Shown: positions 33,961 to 46,654, counted from the first letter of the stretch. The stretch is 64,000 nt of DNA from Amblyomma americanum (GCF_052857255.1 NC_135504.1:140146121-140210120), one strand, 5' to 3'. A program made the numbers and translations. The notes: a model not told the origin generated them from the sequence alone.

Positions 33961-36280
33961 CGATCTTTTGCAGCGAAGCTCTATACCTCTACCGTCCATG
34001 GAAATTTTGGTGTCGTCGGCGTCGTCAGCAAAAAACGCCAGGCTGAAAATTGAATGCTACTTCGAGTGATAAAAGACCCAACTGCAAAGAAATAGTATAT
34101 CACACTGATCATAAAGCAGTCGTAATGTAAAAGAAAAAAAAACAAAAGTAGAAATTATGCTAAGATAAATCAAAAAGGAATATACATAAAGATATGAAGT
34201 AAAAATAAAAGTAAATGGAAATAAAGATCCAGAAACTGTAAATCTAGTTTGAAAATAGGCATATAGCATATAGTTCAGTAATCGTTTTCGTTAGGAAAAA
34301 ACACAAAACAAGCATCAAAACCGCATGATTGATGATAAGGTGCGTGTGAACAATGGAAGTGCCGTTTCAGCAGTGCAGCTCAGCCAACCACCATTCATGG
34401 TTCATGCAGTGATTTAACCTTGGCTAATAATATCTATACAGTTAAAAGTAGAAATCTCAGTGTATATCATACTTTCATAAAGGAGTCTTGTGTGTCGTTG
34501 TGAAGTTATAAAGGGTAAAAGAACGTTTCACTTGTCTCTGATTTCACTCTTTCTAGAGCGACCTGTGTGAATTTTCAAGTTACGTCGCAATGGTTAATTG
34601 GGTGTCGTTTTAGAGCTTCGCTGTTCAACTATCTTCGCCGCGTGGATTGGAGCCATAATTTTTTTTTACCTTACTAAACGATCGTACTGTACATAACGGC
34701 TTCACGTAATTTGAAACATTCGAGCCATTATTACAACGCAAAAATTGCTATTGGCCTGAATTGTCTTCGCGGTACTTGTGCGCATATGAGCACAATTATC
34801 TGCGCGTGTGCTGTCGGCTCGGGCACTGAGGGAGGCGTAAGAAAATTAGGCTGCGGATTAGCTCACCTGATCAAGGATATAAAAAGCGAAAGCTCATTGT
34901 GTGCGTTTGCGTTGGCGTTGACACCGTTCTAGACTCCGATGATTTTAAGGACAGGAAGGGCTCATAACTTGGTCAGTGGGCGTCTCAATCGCGCATTGAG
35001 GTACGTGGCGGGGGAGAGAGAGAGATGTGGGCTATATGCGTTAGCGCTGGAAACCCTGTGGCGGACACGCGGCACTGCGGCGGTAGGCGGCAGCGTTTAT
35101 TGGGGCTACCAACCTCTCGAGACCAATTTTTATTTTAAATGTCGCCTCCCAGGGTAGGCGCGCTGCCTATCCAGTGTGCGGAACGCACTCAACGTTTCAG
35201 ACGCCAAGCCGCATCTACTTGCCCGATACACTACAGCTTTAGCTCTGTAACCTGTTAAGCAGTAGTTCAACCGCAGCTAGTCCTTTTTTTTTTTCATTTT
35301 GTCTACCTGAGGCTCGGCTCGATCGCGTAGTCAGGCAGCAGGCGCTCCGAGGCTGCGGAGCCCCTGAGCAGCGACGGCGAAGACTCGGCTCGACGGCGCT
35401 GGAAGTAACGTGATGCGTTGCTATGGCAGTGGCGCTGCTAAGTCGTTCAAGTTAAAATGTAAGGTGACAGCGAGGTCGCACCGACGAAAGGAGTAAAAGC
35501 TTTTGCCTTTAAAATCCGTGTCACGATACTAATACCCTCCAACATAGGTTCTAGTTTGTAGTTTTTCTGTTTGGGCTCGTATACGTTCTCTGTCACGTGT
35601 TAAGGAGTTCAAAATGTGCAACCAGCTTTTTTCCTGAGCGAGATTAATAAGGCGATTAATAGCCTCAATCAGAAATATTGGATAAAAAAATTACCTCCTT
35701 AGTGAAATATATAGCGTTGAAAACCACACTGACTTAAAAATTTTCGCCACATTATTGAGAACATTTTCCGCTCCCATTAAAAAAAATCAAAACCTCGAAA
35801 TGAGATATAAAATAATGAAGGAACAGTCCATTAGCCTGAATTGCCAACACGTTGGCGCTTCTGGACATTCAGTTCCTTTGTTTCCCAAGTGAATTATTTC
35901 ACTTCAGTAAATAAATAGCATTAAATTTTCAGAAATATAAATTGTCACATCTAAACATGTCACTTACAACAAAAGGCAAAATTCTCATAAAACTGTGTAC
36001 TCAGAAGGGGAAGTTAATTTTCAGAAAGGAGCATACTGCGTAATCCGGTAGAAAGGTTGTAGCCTGGAGAGGAAGGTTGGGCGGAGACAAACGACTGTAC
36101 AAGGATAAACGCTACGGTGTACGAGATTTGTATAAGACAGCCAATCATATTAATAGGGATATAAAAATAAATATAGCCGTTATTGTTGCAGACTTTTTCT
36201 GCACCTTCAATTGATATGGCGTGTGCGGTCCGCTTCCTGTGTTTTTAAAGTATCTGATGTCTAAAATCAGATAGCACGCA
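33961..36280. other. AT-rich sequence without recognised gene
   Basis: Short poly-A and poly-T runs and short open frames only. A GAGAGAGAGA stretch lies near 35011-35024. I see no SINE head, no splice-linked exons and no transposon termini. Confidence 0.6.
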
Positions 36281-36286
36281 CCAACC

Positions 36287-37802
36287 TTAATCAAGAAAGG
36301 CATCTATACTATGCTTACGAAAATTATATATACATACGCACCTGCGCGAATGTAAAAGATGAATGACAGCCACTTGAGTGATGCTGCACAGATTGTCGCT
36401 GGCAACTAGGTCCCAATGTGAGGCTGAGGCCTCCTCTTCATCGGTGCAGGCCGCTGAGAAGACCACATGCGCCCCTTTTCGCACTTTTTCGTTGCACTGC
36501 GACACTTTCTCAAGCATGCCGGAGCCTGTTGGGCATCCAGTCAGAGCTTTTTCGATCGATCGAACATAGCTCAAGACTTCGCCATCTGAATGAATTATAA
36601 GTAAAAGAAATCACCACTCGTTGGTGAGGCACGGAACGATGGCACTATTGCTCATGATAGGTTCTAGTTCTCCAAAACTCCTAAGGTGGCGGGATTTGCT
36701 TGGTACAGAACGAATCGCGGTGATACTCGTCTGGATGTAACACCCCAGGCAAGTCGTAGACAAGCTCCAGAAGGCTGTGGCCAGGCTGCGGTAGGCAGCA
36801 GCATTCCATGAGAGGTGGCAGGGCTTCTGCCCAGAAACGTGCTCACCAGAAATAATATTGAAGGCTGAAGTGCGTGTCCTCTTCGCGTGAAGAGAAAGTG
36901 GCTTCAAATGCAGAAGAAAAGCGCCACGACAGCTCCAGAAGCCAGCAGAGAGCGCAAGAACCACACGAGTGAGTGCCAGGAATCCAATAACGTCATCTTG
37001 ACCGCTGTTCGGCGGCTTGCAAAGAAACACAAACGTGAGGGCAAATAGTGCGCGTAATCGATAACGTAACCACCTGCTAGTAAGGTGCTGTGAATGGGCA
37101 TAAGGACAATATGTAAAGACTTGGCGATAAGTCCTCCAAAGCTCCCTTCATGAAATTCAATCGTGTTGTTCAAGGCTCTGTAGGCGTCAAGAAGCGCTAA
37201 TGCTTCTGGTGATTTAGTGACATCACCGAAGTTATAGGGTGCCAGTGCGAGGGGGTTGGCAGATGCATTGTACCTATTTCCTTGAGGTAAAATTCCCTCA
37301 CAGCCGCGATCAGGATCGAAAAGCTTGGATAGGGAAACTACCTGTCGTGTTCCGTAGTTCGGAAACCGGTCTTCTGGGGTGTTGATGTCCGTAAAGCTGA
37401 TGCTTACAACCTGACAAAGCCCGGACGGAACAGTACGCAAGGTTTCTTCGTGCCGTGACTCAGAAGGTATGAAAAAGTGATACTTTGGTTTTCTGGATAT
37501 TTGATTGATGCGTTTTTTGTATGACATGCTCATACTTGAGAAGTAGGGCTCAAACGCAGCTTTCTGTGCGGCCAGAAAAGGAAGGTTTCCAGTTTTCCAT
37601 GCATCGCACTTGGCTTCGTATGACAAATAAAACTCGCATTCCACTCCAGGGCTGTTCAAATTGAGAAACTTCATCGCAAGTGAAAATTCTTTAACTGTGT
37701 GGTATAGGCGTTCTATATCAAAAGGAGTGTACATCACGAGTGGCTCAAGCGGGCTGGAGTTTGACGCAGCCATAACGCTAAAGAACAGTGCATGGATATC
37801 AG
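36287..37802 (-). pseudogene. Ionotropic-receptor-like (IR/iGluR family) gene remnant
   Basis: This is the only non-transposon coding sequence I recognise. On the minus strand it begins at a good splice acceptor (tctcctattttag, exon at 37802). One frame runs to 36904 and ends with SLHIVLMPIHSTLLAGGYVI, DYAHYLPSRLCFFASRR and SLVWFLRSLLASGAVVALFF, resembling the ligand-binding S1 lobe and first membrane helix. The next frame (to 36611) has SLATAFWSLSTTCLGCYIQT and SVPSKSRHLRSFGELEPIMS, resembling the pore, M3 and start of S2. A third (to 36287) continues S2 (YVRSIEKALTGCPTGSGMLE). No workable introns join the frames, so about two frameshifts are present. The first 200 residues are not recognised. 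Confidence 0.55.
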
Positions 37803-37884
37803 CTAAAATAGGAGAGATTAAAGCAATGAAATGAGCAGTTCTAAACGCAGTCGAAGAACTTCGAAGCATGTTTTGTGGATTCAT

Positions 37885-38814
37885 AACCTTAAATACTCAG
37901 CAATGCCAGCCTCAGGTATTATTGTTTTTTAAAGCCATTTTGGCGGCTGCGTTTATGCGGCTTGAAGAGAGGGTATTTTTGTCACGGACAGAATTTTTGC
38001 TACAGAAAGCTGAAGGCTGAAAAATCTGACATAATTTCTTCAGGTGAACCGTGCAGTTAGAAATAAAAGTAATATGCCTCAGCGCTACTTTCTAGGTTGT
38101 GACGTCATTATGTTGGGAACACATAAAGTGGAGAACTCTTGAGGCCCTTAGCCCATTTCGGATTCTGTGTGCAGCGCCGAGTGGATGAAGTAGTGGTGCG
38201 CGTCTTGTCGTTGTCACATGTATTGTGTGACACCGTGATACACAATTTCAACATCGATTGCTGAAGATCCTGTTATATAGAGTGCTGGTGTTGTGATCGC
38301 ACTATGATCGCAAATTAAGGTGGCATCACTTTTTAGGTGAAGTGGTACGCATTTTAATAATTGGTGTTTTCGTGGAAGCAGCAAAGTTTCCTTTCGAGTG
38401 CCCGAGTTGCCTCCCAGTGCTGCCTTGAGTTTCTTTTTTATGCAGCACCGAGATAGGTCCTTTGTTGCGCAGGAGAGGAACTTGCATTTAGTACAAGGCA
38501 ACTCAGGTCGATACATACAGGCACTCCGAGCCACTCGCAGATTTGGTTGAAAAGGGAAGGCCCTCAAAAAGACACGGCAGTGCCCTAAAGGCACGATTCG
38601 TATTTCGGGGGCTCCTTCGTGCCAAGCACGACGTGGACATCAAAATGTTTTTCGTCATAACACTTTTTTGAAGAGGCAGCGAGGTATGCTTACTACGCTA
38701 ATTGAAATGTACAATAAATGAGTCACTGCAAATAGAGACGACGTCTACTCTGGAGTGTCCGTGTTGTCGGAAACGACGAATCGATTCTTTTGGCGCCATA
38801 TTGATTTCATTCCC
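37885..38814. other. Sequence without recognised gene
   Basis: Only short open frames in several directions. No known repeat was recognised. It could hold upstream exons or flanking sequence of the receptor-like locus, but I see no matching motif. Confidence 0.5.
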
Positions 38815-41080
38815 GAGGTCATTCCATGCCAAACGTCCCAATCGTTGCGCTCGACCATCTCCAGTTTGTTTAAAAAAAATTGATGGACAGTTATCGTGAT
38901 TTGCGTAATGAAAGTCTGACATATTTTGGCCAAAAAAAATTTATTCTTGAGGTGAGGGCAGTTTGAATATTTAGAAAAGCCGAGAAACCAGTCACTGCTC
39001 AATAATTAATAACAAGTTCAAATTTTTAGGAAACACTTAAAAAAATGTTTTCATTGACATTTTCACAGATTGTGTCTTTGGATATAATTCGAAGCATGCA
39101 GCTTTACACCGCTTAAAAATTGTTGAAAATTGAAAAGTGTATGAATATGTACAATTTTTGCCGTTTTTTTGTTTTAAATATCAACTTGCTCTCAGGATTT
39201 TTGAAAGAGCCGCTTTGTTCCCGTGGATGGCTAGTATCTATAATGTTACAGGTGATGAAACTGCGTACACCAAAGTAAAAAAAATACGGGAGTTGCAAAA
39301 AGCGTGTTTTGAGCCAAAAACACTCGTTGATGTCACCCTAAGGTGGTCCAAGTAATAATACAAACAATAATGGGTTACGCAGAAAGGTTCACTTCATTTC
39401 ATTTCTGAATTTTTTATCGCGGTAATTTTTGTTTAAAGCGAGAAAAGAATGTTTGAATTTGAGCTCTTGGGCCGCAAGCTGCGTCGTCTCTTAACGCCTC
39501 TTCGCCGCAGAAAGCGGCACCTGGCATGGCACGACAATTATGGCCAGATAACTTCGTTTGCTGCCGTTTGATGGCGTGAATTTTTAGGGCTGGAACTAAA
39601 CAAGATATCGCGCGACATTCGGCGGATGGTATGCCATAAACGAGATCGTTTTCGCTTTCGAAGTTCGAACAGGCCCGCTTTGGTGCGGGGCAGCCAAGAG
39701 AAGGAAAAAGAGGGTATTGAGCGTGCTGCCTCGCATGGACCACGAGGAGGGATGACCAGCTGGCAAGGCAGGCGTATCACAAGTGCTTTATTTATATCCG
39801 AATATGATCGCCGAGAAGGCGCGCCTTGGAGCGCATGGGCGTGAAGGTGCGAAGTGCACACCGCTGCGTCGAGTAACGCCAGACGCTCTGGCGGTGAGCG
39901 CGGCCCGCTCGCGCATAGGTGTGTCGCTCGCACGAATGTGCTTCGCCAGCATAGTGGCTCGTCTACAGTTGTCGCTGGAGTATTAATGCAGAAGTTGCAC
40001 TGATGACATCAAATACAACAAACACATCAGATCGGAAACAACCGGGCTCATATGAGCCTCTGACTGCTCATATGAGCTGCTGTGTCGCGGATTGTTTCAA
40101 CACCGGATCGTTCTGGTCATTTCTAGATCGGCGTCTCACATGCTATTATGCTGCTGATTACGTCTGTCATGGTGCCGACAAGAGTGACTGACTGCGACAG
40201 AACCACACCAAACAACAAGCTCACTTGGGCATGTGCCGCCCTAGCAACGTTAAGAAAAATCTTTTCCCACGAATACCTGTTCGACTATTCAACGTTCCCT
40301 CCCATGCTTGCTTTCAGTGCAAACCTCGCATAAGAACAACAACTGTAGATTTTGCGTGGCTACAGTGTCGGCAGTATCATGCTCTGCGGTGAAGAGGCGT
40401 TAAGAGACGACGAAACTTGTGGCCCGAGAGCTCAAGTTCAAAAATTCCTTTCTAGCTTTAAACAACAATTACCTCGATAAAAAATTCCCAAATGAAAGGA
40501 AGTAAACCGTTCTATGTAACCAATTATTGTTTGTATTTTTAATTGGACCACCTCAGGGTGAAATTAACGAGTGTTTTTGGCTGCAAACACGCTTGTTGCA
40601 ACTCTTGTACTTTTTTTTTACTTTGGTGTACGCAGTTTCATCACGTGTAACATTTATTATAGATACTAGACATCCAGGGGAATAAAACGATTCTTTCAGA
40701 ATTCCCGAGAGCAAGTTGATTTTTTAAACAAAAAACGACAAAAATGGTACATCATACTTTTCTTCAATTTTTAAGAAATATTTATGCGGTGTAAAGCTGC
40801 ATGCTCCGCATTATATCTAAAGACAGAATCTGTGCAAATGTGAATGAAAAAAAAATTTTGAAGTGTTTTCTAAAATTTGAACTTGTTAAAAATTATTGAG
40901 CACTGACTGGTTTGTCGCCTTTTCTAAATATTCAAACTGCCCTCACCTCAAGAATAAATTTTTTTCGGCAAAAATGGTTCACGCTTTTATTACGCACATT
41001 ACGATCAGTTTTGATTAATTTTTTGAGCAAAGTGGAGATGGCTGAGCGCAACGCCTGGGGCGTTTGGCGAGGAATGACCC
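38815..41080. mobile_element. Fold-back element with 700-base inverted arms
   Basis: Arm 38815-39511 matches the reverse complement of 40383-41080 along its whole length, at roughly 80-85 percent by eye. The outer ends pair ggtcattcc.tgccaaacg with its complement, and the inner ends pair ttaacgcctcttcgccgcag with its complement. A loop of about 870 bases (39512-40382) has no transposase. It looks like a fold-back or long-TIR non-autonomous DNA transposon, or an old local inverted duplication. Target duplications at the outer ends were not identified. Confidence 0.7.
40046..40077. repeat. Repeated palindromic 12-mer in fold-back loop
   Basis: GCTCATATGAGC, a perfect palindrome, occurs at 40046-40057 and again at 40066-40077, 20 bases apart. 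Confidence 0.9.
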
Positions 41081-41777
41081 ACGCGCTGACCTTCTTGCTT
41101 TTTATGCAAAAAGGTAATGCATCCATGGGCTTCTCTGCTGAGCCATATAAGCTGAGAGCTCCGTCAACAACGCTGCTTATTTCCTGTTAGCGAAATATTT
41201 CCTATTGACACATACTGTGCGCAACAACACGCAAAGGTATTGAGGCCGCAATCCTCCAAATATATTTGGGCCACTATTGTCATTTTCGTTAACGAATTCC
41301 GTTGCCCGAAATATCCTCGATATCTGCACAAATATCAGAACATGATTATGGTACTCAATAAGAAGTTAATAGAGCCCGGGTTTTGTGGATGAATTCTCCG
41401 ACTCAACAATTTTTTTAAATATGGGTGGTTTTAGTCCCGATTCTTGGCAAATTCTGTGCAATATAGTTTGAAGCTTTGAGGCCGAGCATGGAGCCTATTC
41501 TTTACAAAACTTGCGAACAATTTTGTTCGACCGGAACCCAGAAGAAAAAATTTCTGTCCTGAGCTGGATTTTAACTGTTGCTAACGTAGACAAATGAGGA
41601 GCATTTCATGATGCCTTGGCCATTCGGCTGTGGCCGTACCCTGGCCCTTTGCATGTTCCAGCTGGCTAGTTCTCGTGCTACAGCTAGAATTCTTTACTTT
41701 CCTTGTCCTTCACTAGGTTTTCTCGCGCTTTGAGACACCTGCCCCTTCTTCTCGGTGTTCCAATGGAAGTGAAGCAG
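41081..41777. other. Sequence without recognised gene
   Basis: AT-rich with short frames only. No repeat recognised. Confidence 0.5.
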
Positions 41778-42010
41778 TCGCTGCGGTGGCTGAGTGGTTA
41801 CGGCGCTCGGCTGCCGGCCCGGAAGACGCAGGTTCGATCCCGGCCGCGGCGGTCGAATTTCGATGGAGGCGAAATTCTAGAGGCCTGTGTACTGTGCGAT
41901 ATCAGTGCACGGTAAAAAACCCCAGGTGGTCGAAATTTCCGGAGCCCTTCAATACGGCGTCTCTGATAGCCTGAGTCGCTTTGAGACGTTAAACCCCGAT
42001 AAACCAAACC
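41778..42010 (+). repeat. tRNA-derived SINE, tail type 1
   Basis: A-box GCGGTGGCTGAGTGGTTACG and B-box GGTTCGATCCC. The body has tactgtgcgatatcagtgca and ccaggtggtcgaaatttccg. The tail ends gagtcgctttgagacgttaa followed by accccgataaaccaaacca. This is the tick Ruka-like family in close to consensus form. Confidence 0.9.
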
Positions 42011-42499
42011 AAGTGAAGCAGGTGGCTGCGGCATCTCATCGAGCCTCGAACGGAGCCAGGAGGCCATCGGCATTGTCTTGGCTGCAGAAAAGAAGACTGA
42101 AGTCAGCGGAACGTCCAACAGGCAGAATACCTTTCTGGAGTTGAACATATTGCTTACACCTGGCCTTGACAACGAGATAGAGGACACAAATTGTTCTTTT
42201 TATCTATAACATTTGCTATCATGAACGCTGAAGCCGCCATCACAGCTATATCTTGCCGACGTCAGCGTTGCGCTCTTGACCTTTCTTTGCGGCACTACTC
42301 GTTTTCAAGATGGGACAGCGAAAGTGAGTGGTACCTGGAGCGGCTAGTTAAGTAATCTACTACACCAACATTCAAGATGCTCAACATTCAAGAGCCACAA
42401 AAAGCTGCGCTGTAACATGCACAGAACCTCAGCTGCAAATCGAGCAGCCCAGTCTCGGGTCGCCTGGGCGGGCAGGCATTTGCAGTAGAGTTTTGGGTT

Positions 42500-42690
42500 A
42501 ATTATGTACAGGTCTTAACGTCCCAAAGCGACTTGGGCTGTGAGAGACGCCTTAGAGTACAGATTTGGAAATTTCGCCCTCAGGGTTTTTTTTACCGTGC
42601 ATTTACATCGCCCTATACACTAGCCTCTAGAATTTTGCATCTATCGACATTCGACCGCCGCGGCCAGGATTGCATCCGTCTCTTTTGGGC
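42500..42690 (-). repeat. tRNA-derived SINE, tail type 1, decayed
   Basis: Minus-strand remnant. The tail block cttaacgtcccaaagcgact, the body, and traces of the B-box near 42660-42680 are present but heavily substituted. Confidence 0.7.
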
Positions 42691-43004
42691 AAGCTGCCAA
42701 TCGCTCACTCGACTAGAGGTGAAAAACTGTAAAACACTCTCTGTTTCGTAGCTATATAGGTGTTACAGTGACGCTGTCTTCCTTATTGCAATCTCGGTAG
42801 AAATGACGACGTGAGAGAAAGTGTTGGCTTTGTGTTCTTGTCTACTTAGTGACATGGCATATACGCACGACGGGGGGTTGGCCAGGGTTCCGTGAGCAGG
42901 ACCATGAGATGACAGCAAAATGGGGCTAAGCTAATGGTTATGCTTTGGGTAATACGCGAGAGAATAATTAAAAAGAAAAGAAAACAGAAAAACGGTACAA
43001 CAGA

Positions 43005-43640
43005 TTAGAGAATATATGAAAATTCCTGAAATATTTCTAAATGTGGGAATGATACAATTGGCAAGGAAATCTTCCGGCAACAATTACGCAAGAGTGCAGG
43101 TATCCGCAAACTTGATGCAATGCAAAATGTCTGCCGCTGGCACCGAAGGAGAGAAGAAGCGGAACCGACAAAGTGAGACCCAACTTTGTAATGGGAATTT
43201 CTAGACGCCTCCTTCTGTGATGCGCAAACCTCCGGCAAGAGAGTAGGAAATGTTGAAATGGTTCTACTTCCCCACAAGCGGCGCAAAGGCTTTCTGGGGC
43301 TGAACCCGCATCGAAATATGTAAAGATTTAGGTGGGAGGCTCTGCACCGCTTTAGAGTCATCGCTATACCTGACACTGCGGGGATACACACGCACGGGCT
43401 TTACATGGGTACATGAGATATTGGAAGTCAACGGTAGAGAGCAAGGGATCCTTCAATGGGGCGGTCTCATTCACAGTGATAACGCTGTGAATGAGACATT
43501 CTGAAAAGAATCAGATTAGAAACGCGACAGGCGGTAGGTGCATTGAGCGCTGATTTTGCCAAGACGTATGCTGCAGCATTTTCAAAAATCCCGGAGTGAC
43601 GTGGAATTCGAACAAAGCGCCCCTCTTTCACCTATCAGTA
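43005..43640 (-). pseudogene. LINE C-terminal fragment (I/R1-like, RNase H and tail domain)
   Basis: The minus strand gives IPRHSGIFENAAAYVLAKSA, like the end of RNase H (PGHSGI.GNE.AD..AK.A). Further on, in another frame, it gives EPFQHFLLSCRRFAHHRRRR and LGLTLSVPLLLSFGAS, which match the C-terminal block after RNase H in tick I-group LINEs (C..CG..E...HFLL.C..F; LG......LL.FG). Frames are broken. No RT is present, so this is a short 3' fragment. Confidence 0.7.
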
Positions 43641-43999
43641 TGATATGTCACGTCAATACAATATATAATATCAATATAATATATCAATAATATAAGAGGG
43701 TCAATATATTTTGTAAAGAGACAGATGGACAGCGGCGGCAGCCACATCGCCAGCGCACGGCGCGAGATCGTTGCGTTCATTATCGGAGCTCGGACCGTCA
43801 TTTCGGCAGGCTTCTTTACGCGGTTTTCTCTGTAAATTCTGCTACAGTTTGGTAAAACTGTGCTGGGTACAGCCTTTGGACTGCATCCTGGAGCTCCGCA
43901 GCAGAACCATCCCGTTAACTATGGGCACCCACGCAAGCCACGCATCAGCGCCTTAGCCTAAGACAGTCGTTTACCCTGGCGCTCTCCGACAGTGTGCCC

Positions 44000-44920
44000 A
44001 GCAATCTTTACCGGATCCGATGACCACGACGTGGATGATTTCCTTGTCTCCTACAAACGGATCAGTGTCTGCAACCGGCTGGACGATGCATTGAAGCTAA
44101 ACAACGTGGTGTTTTACATGTCCGCCGTGGCCAGCCTATATATGGTACAGAAACCATGAACCAGACCTCATCACCTGGTCGGCTTTAAACGAGCCTTTTC
44201 TGATATGTTTGAGAGCACCGCCTTACGCAAGCTGGGCGACGAACAGTACCTGCGAGTAAGGGTGCAGCTGCAGGGCGAGTCGTTCACTAGCTGCATCAAT
44301 CTTGTCATCAACCTATGTACAACGGTGCATTCAGTTATGAACGAGGCGGACCGGATCAAGCACGTCCTGAAGGGTATGGAAGCTGAAGCATATCAGATGC
44401 TTGTCGCTAGGAGTCCTACCACCGTTGCCGACGTACTCACCTTGTGCTAGAGATATGATGTGCTGCGCAAGCAGCGCATTTTGGTGGCATTCCCTTCCGT
44501 GCTGCCTGACAGGCTTTCCAGCCTCACTGTGCCGACCTCTAAAAACTCGCTGCTTGACCAAATCAAATACTTTGTGCGTGAGGATGCGGCCCGACGGCTG
44601 GCACTTCTTCACGGCGTTCAGAGACCTCCCTCCAACCTTGCTCCGACCGTTCAAACTCAGATTCGCGAGCAAGTGGCCGAAGCGATACCACCTCTTCGTC
44701 CGCAGGCTGCTGCTTTGGCGTCGTTCACATACGTTGACGTAGTCTGAAGACCAAGGACCGACGCGTTTGTCCCCTTCTTTCTTCTGATGCAGCCGCCTGC
44801 CCTTTCAACTCGGCCGCCCCCTGCTTGTGTGAGCCCTTCGCGCACCTGTGTCAACCTTACGATTTGTTATTGATGTGGTGCCCCTGGTCACATTGCGCGT
44901 CTCTGTCGTCGCCGTGTGCA
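44000..44920 (+). pseudogene. Gypsy Gag with zinc knuckle, decayed
   Basis: FTGSDDHDVDDFLVSYKRIS and LDDALKLNNVVFYMSAVA are the capsid start. SFTSCINLVINLCTTVHSVM with MNEADRIKHVLKGMEAEAYQ are later capsid blocks. CGAPGHIARLC near 44880-44915 is the knuckle (first C lost or out of frame, H and last C present). Internal stops occur near 44150, 44448 and 44745. Confidence 0.8.
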
Positions 44921-45136
44921 GCCACCCCCGCATGACCTACGTCTAGGCGGCGCCACAACCCCTACCACTTTCGCCGTTTCCCGAACAGCTCGATGCATCT
45001 GATCGCCGCTTGTATGCTCGCCGCCGTTCGCCATCCCCGCGTCGCCGCTCGGTTTCGCCACTGCGCCTAATTCATTCCCTTACTCGCCAAGGAAACTATT
45101 TGCCGCTTTTCCTAAGGCATAAGGACTGCGCATTCG

Positions 45137-45488
45137 GTGGCAAGTTTAAGTCCTCGTTTTTCCCCTACGAATATGCTCGCTGTTTCTGTGGATGGCCTCA
45201 CCGCCTTGGCCATTGTCGATACTTGCGCTGCTGTGTTTGTGATGAGTGAGAAACTGTGCAGGAAACTTCGCAAAGTTACAGCGCCGCTACCTGGGTTGTC
45301 GCTTCATGCAGGTAATCCGCAGCGAATCTCGCATTTAGCCGCATCCACAGCCAAGGTCATGACTTGCGATTATCATTTCAGGCTGGCAATTTCTCTCCCA
45401 ACATTAAGCCCTCATCGGCTGCGCTCGTGGCGAGCTGGAATTTCTCTCGTGCAGCGCTGCCGCGCCTGATGCCTTTTCGTTTTTCGTG
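45137..45488 (+). pseudogene. Gypsy protease, active site altered
   Basis: MLAVSVDGLTALAIVDTCAA is the active-site region with DTCA where DTGA is expected. A later block in another frame, IGCARGELEF, matches the stretch following the protease in Gypsy elements. A SINE begins at 45489. Confidence 0.7.
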
Positions 45489-45725
45489 CGCCGCCGCGGT
45501 GGCTCAGTGGTTATGGCGCTTAGCTACTGACCCGAAAGACGCAGGTTCGATCCCGGCCGCGGCGCTCGAATTTCGGTGGCGGCGAAATTCTATAGGCCCG
45601 TGTACTGTGCGATGTCAGTGCATGTTAAAGAACCCTTGGGGGTCGAAATTTCCGGAGCCCTTCTCTACGACGCCTCTCATAGCTTAAGTCGCTTTGGGAC
45701 GTTACACCTCATAAACTCACTAAAC
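45489..45725 (+). repeat. tRNA-derived SINE, tail type 1, inserted in Gypsy pol
   Basis: GCCGCCGCGGTGGCTCAGTG head, B-box GGTTCGATCCC, body, and tail cgctttgggacgttacacct. It is well preserved. It interrupts the protease-RT linker of the Gypsy element, so it is younger. Confidence 0.9.
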
Positions 45726-46189
45726 TGAAACATTTTTGTGGTGAAAACTGTCTGTGGCGGATGACATCGATATTCATGCGTGCTCATCTGTCCCCGTCCG
45801 TCAGCGGGCTCACTGCGCCTGACGGCGCCGTCGTCTCTGTACGATGCGACGCATTCATCTCTCGTCAAGGTCTGTCTCTGCCATTCGCTGTGCTCGCTGT
45901 CGAAGACGGCTCCAGAATGATCCCGTTCTCAAACCCTTTTCTTAGTCTCTGCATATTTCTCCGAAGCGAATGAATTAGTAATATTCAGGTCGGCGTCTCC
46001 TTTCACGAACCTGACCGGTGCTCCAACTCCTGTTCTCTTCCGGCCCATTCTCTGACAGCTTGCATCTCCCGCTCCCGTTACAGGCGACGCCTCTGCTGAT
46101 TTTGTTTACGCCAGTCTTGCCCACACCTTCTTCACTTATTGAACAAGTTTCGCTCCTCTTCGGTGTACCTCAAAGCCTACTTGGTCGCA

Positions 46190-46640
46190 AGGCTACCAAC
46201 ACCGACCAGATCGACACCGGAGCCCACATGGAGCTGCGTCAACGCTCGTCCAGCGTTCGGCGCCCGAACGCCAGATTAATAACAATTAGGTGGACGACAT
46301 TGGTCACCGAGGCGTAATTCAACCTTTCCGTAGTCGGTGGGCCTCTCCTGTCGTTGTAATGTAGAAAAAGCTGGCACCATACGGATGTTTGCCGATAGCG
46401 CTTTAACATCACCCGCAAAGACGCTTATCCGCTGCCGCTAATCGATGACTCCCTGGATTGCTACAAGGCAAGGGATTTTTTTGTGTGTTTAGACCTGCGA
46501 ATCGTGTATTTGTAGATCCCTGTGGCGGATGCTAACTGTGCCAAGACGGCTTTCGTGGCACCAGATGGCCAGTAGGAATTTAAGGTCACGCCTTTCGGCC
46601 TCTCTAATACCCCACCGACTTTCAATAGTGCTTCATTTAT
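46190..46640 (+). pseudogene. Gypsy reverse transcriptase N-terminal half, decayed
   Basis: ITRKDAYPLPLIDDSLDC, LDLRIVYL (motif A, glycine of SGYW lost), KTAFVAPDGQ and FKVTPFGLSNTPPTF are recognisable through several stops. YxDD is not reached. Confidence 0.75.
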
Positions 46641-46654
46641 GGGTGTTTGTTTTG

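Larger units (their letters stand above)
43990..46640 (+). mobile_element. Decayed Ty3/Gypsy element with SINE insertion
   Basis: Plus-strand order is Gag (44000-44750), knuckle (about 44875-44915), protease (45170-45480), SINE (45489-45725), linker, RT (46200-46640). Stops and frameshifts occur in every part. The order is normal Ty3. No LTRs were identified. It is cut off at about 46640, where an unrelated Gag fragment begins. Confidence 0.8.

Noticed and set aside
36580..36620. A 29-base gt-ag intron joining the second and third receptor-like frames
   Set aside because: Too short for a normal intron, and neither possible donor restores the reading frame. A frameshift is more likely.
39538..39933. 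131-codon frame in the fold-back loop as a transposase
   Set aside because: No DDE-type, helix-turn-helix or zinc-finger motif. Composition is that of random GC-richer sequence.
41786..41845. tRNA gene from good A and B boxes
   Set aside because: It cannot fold as a complete cloverleaf with an anticodon arm and is followed by the SINE body. The same holds for the other SINE heads.
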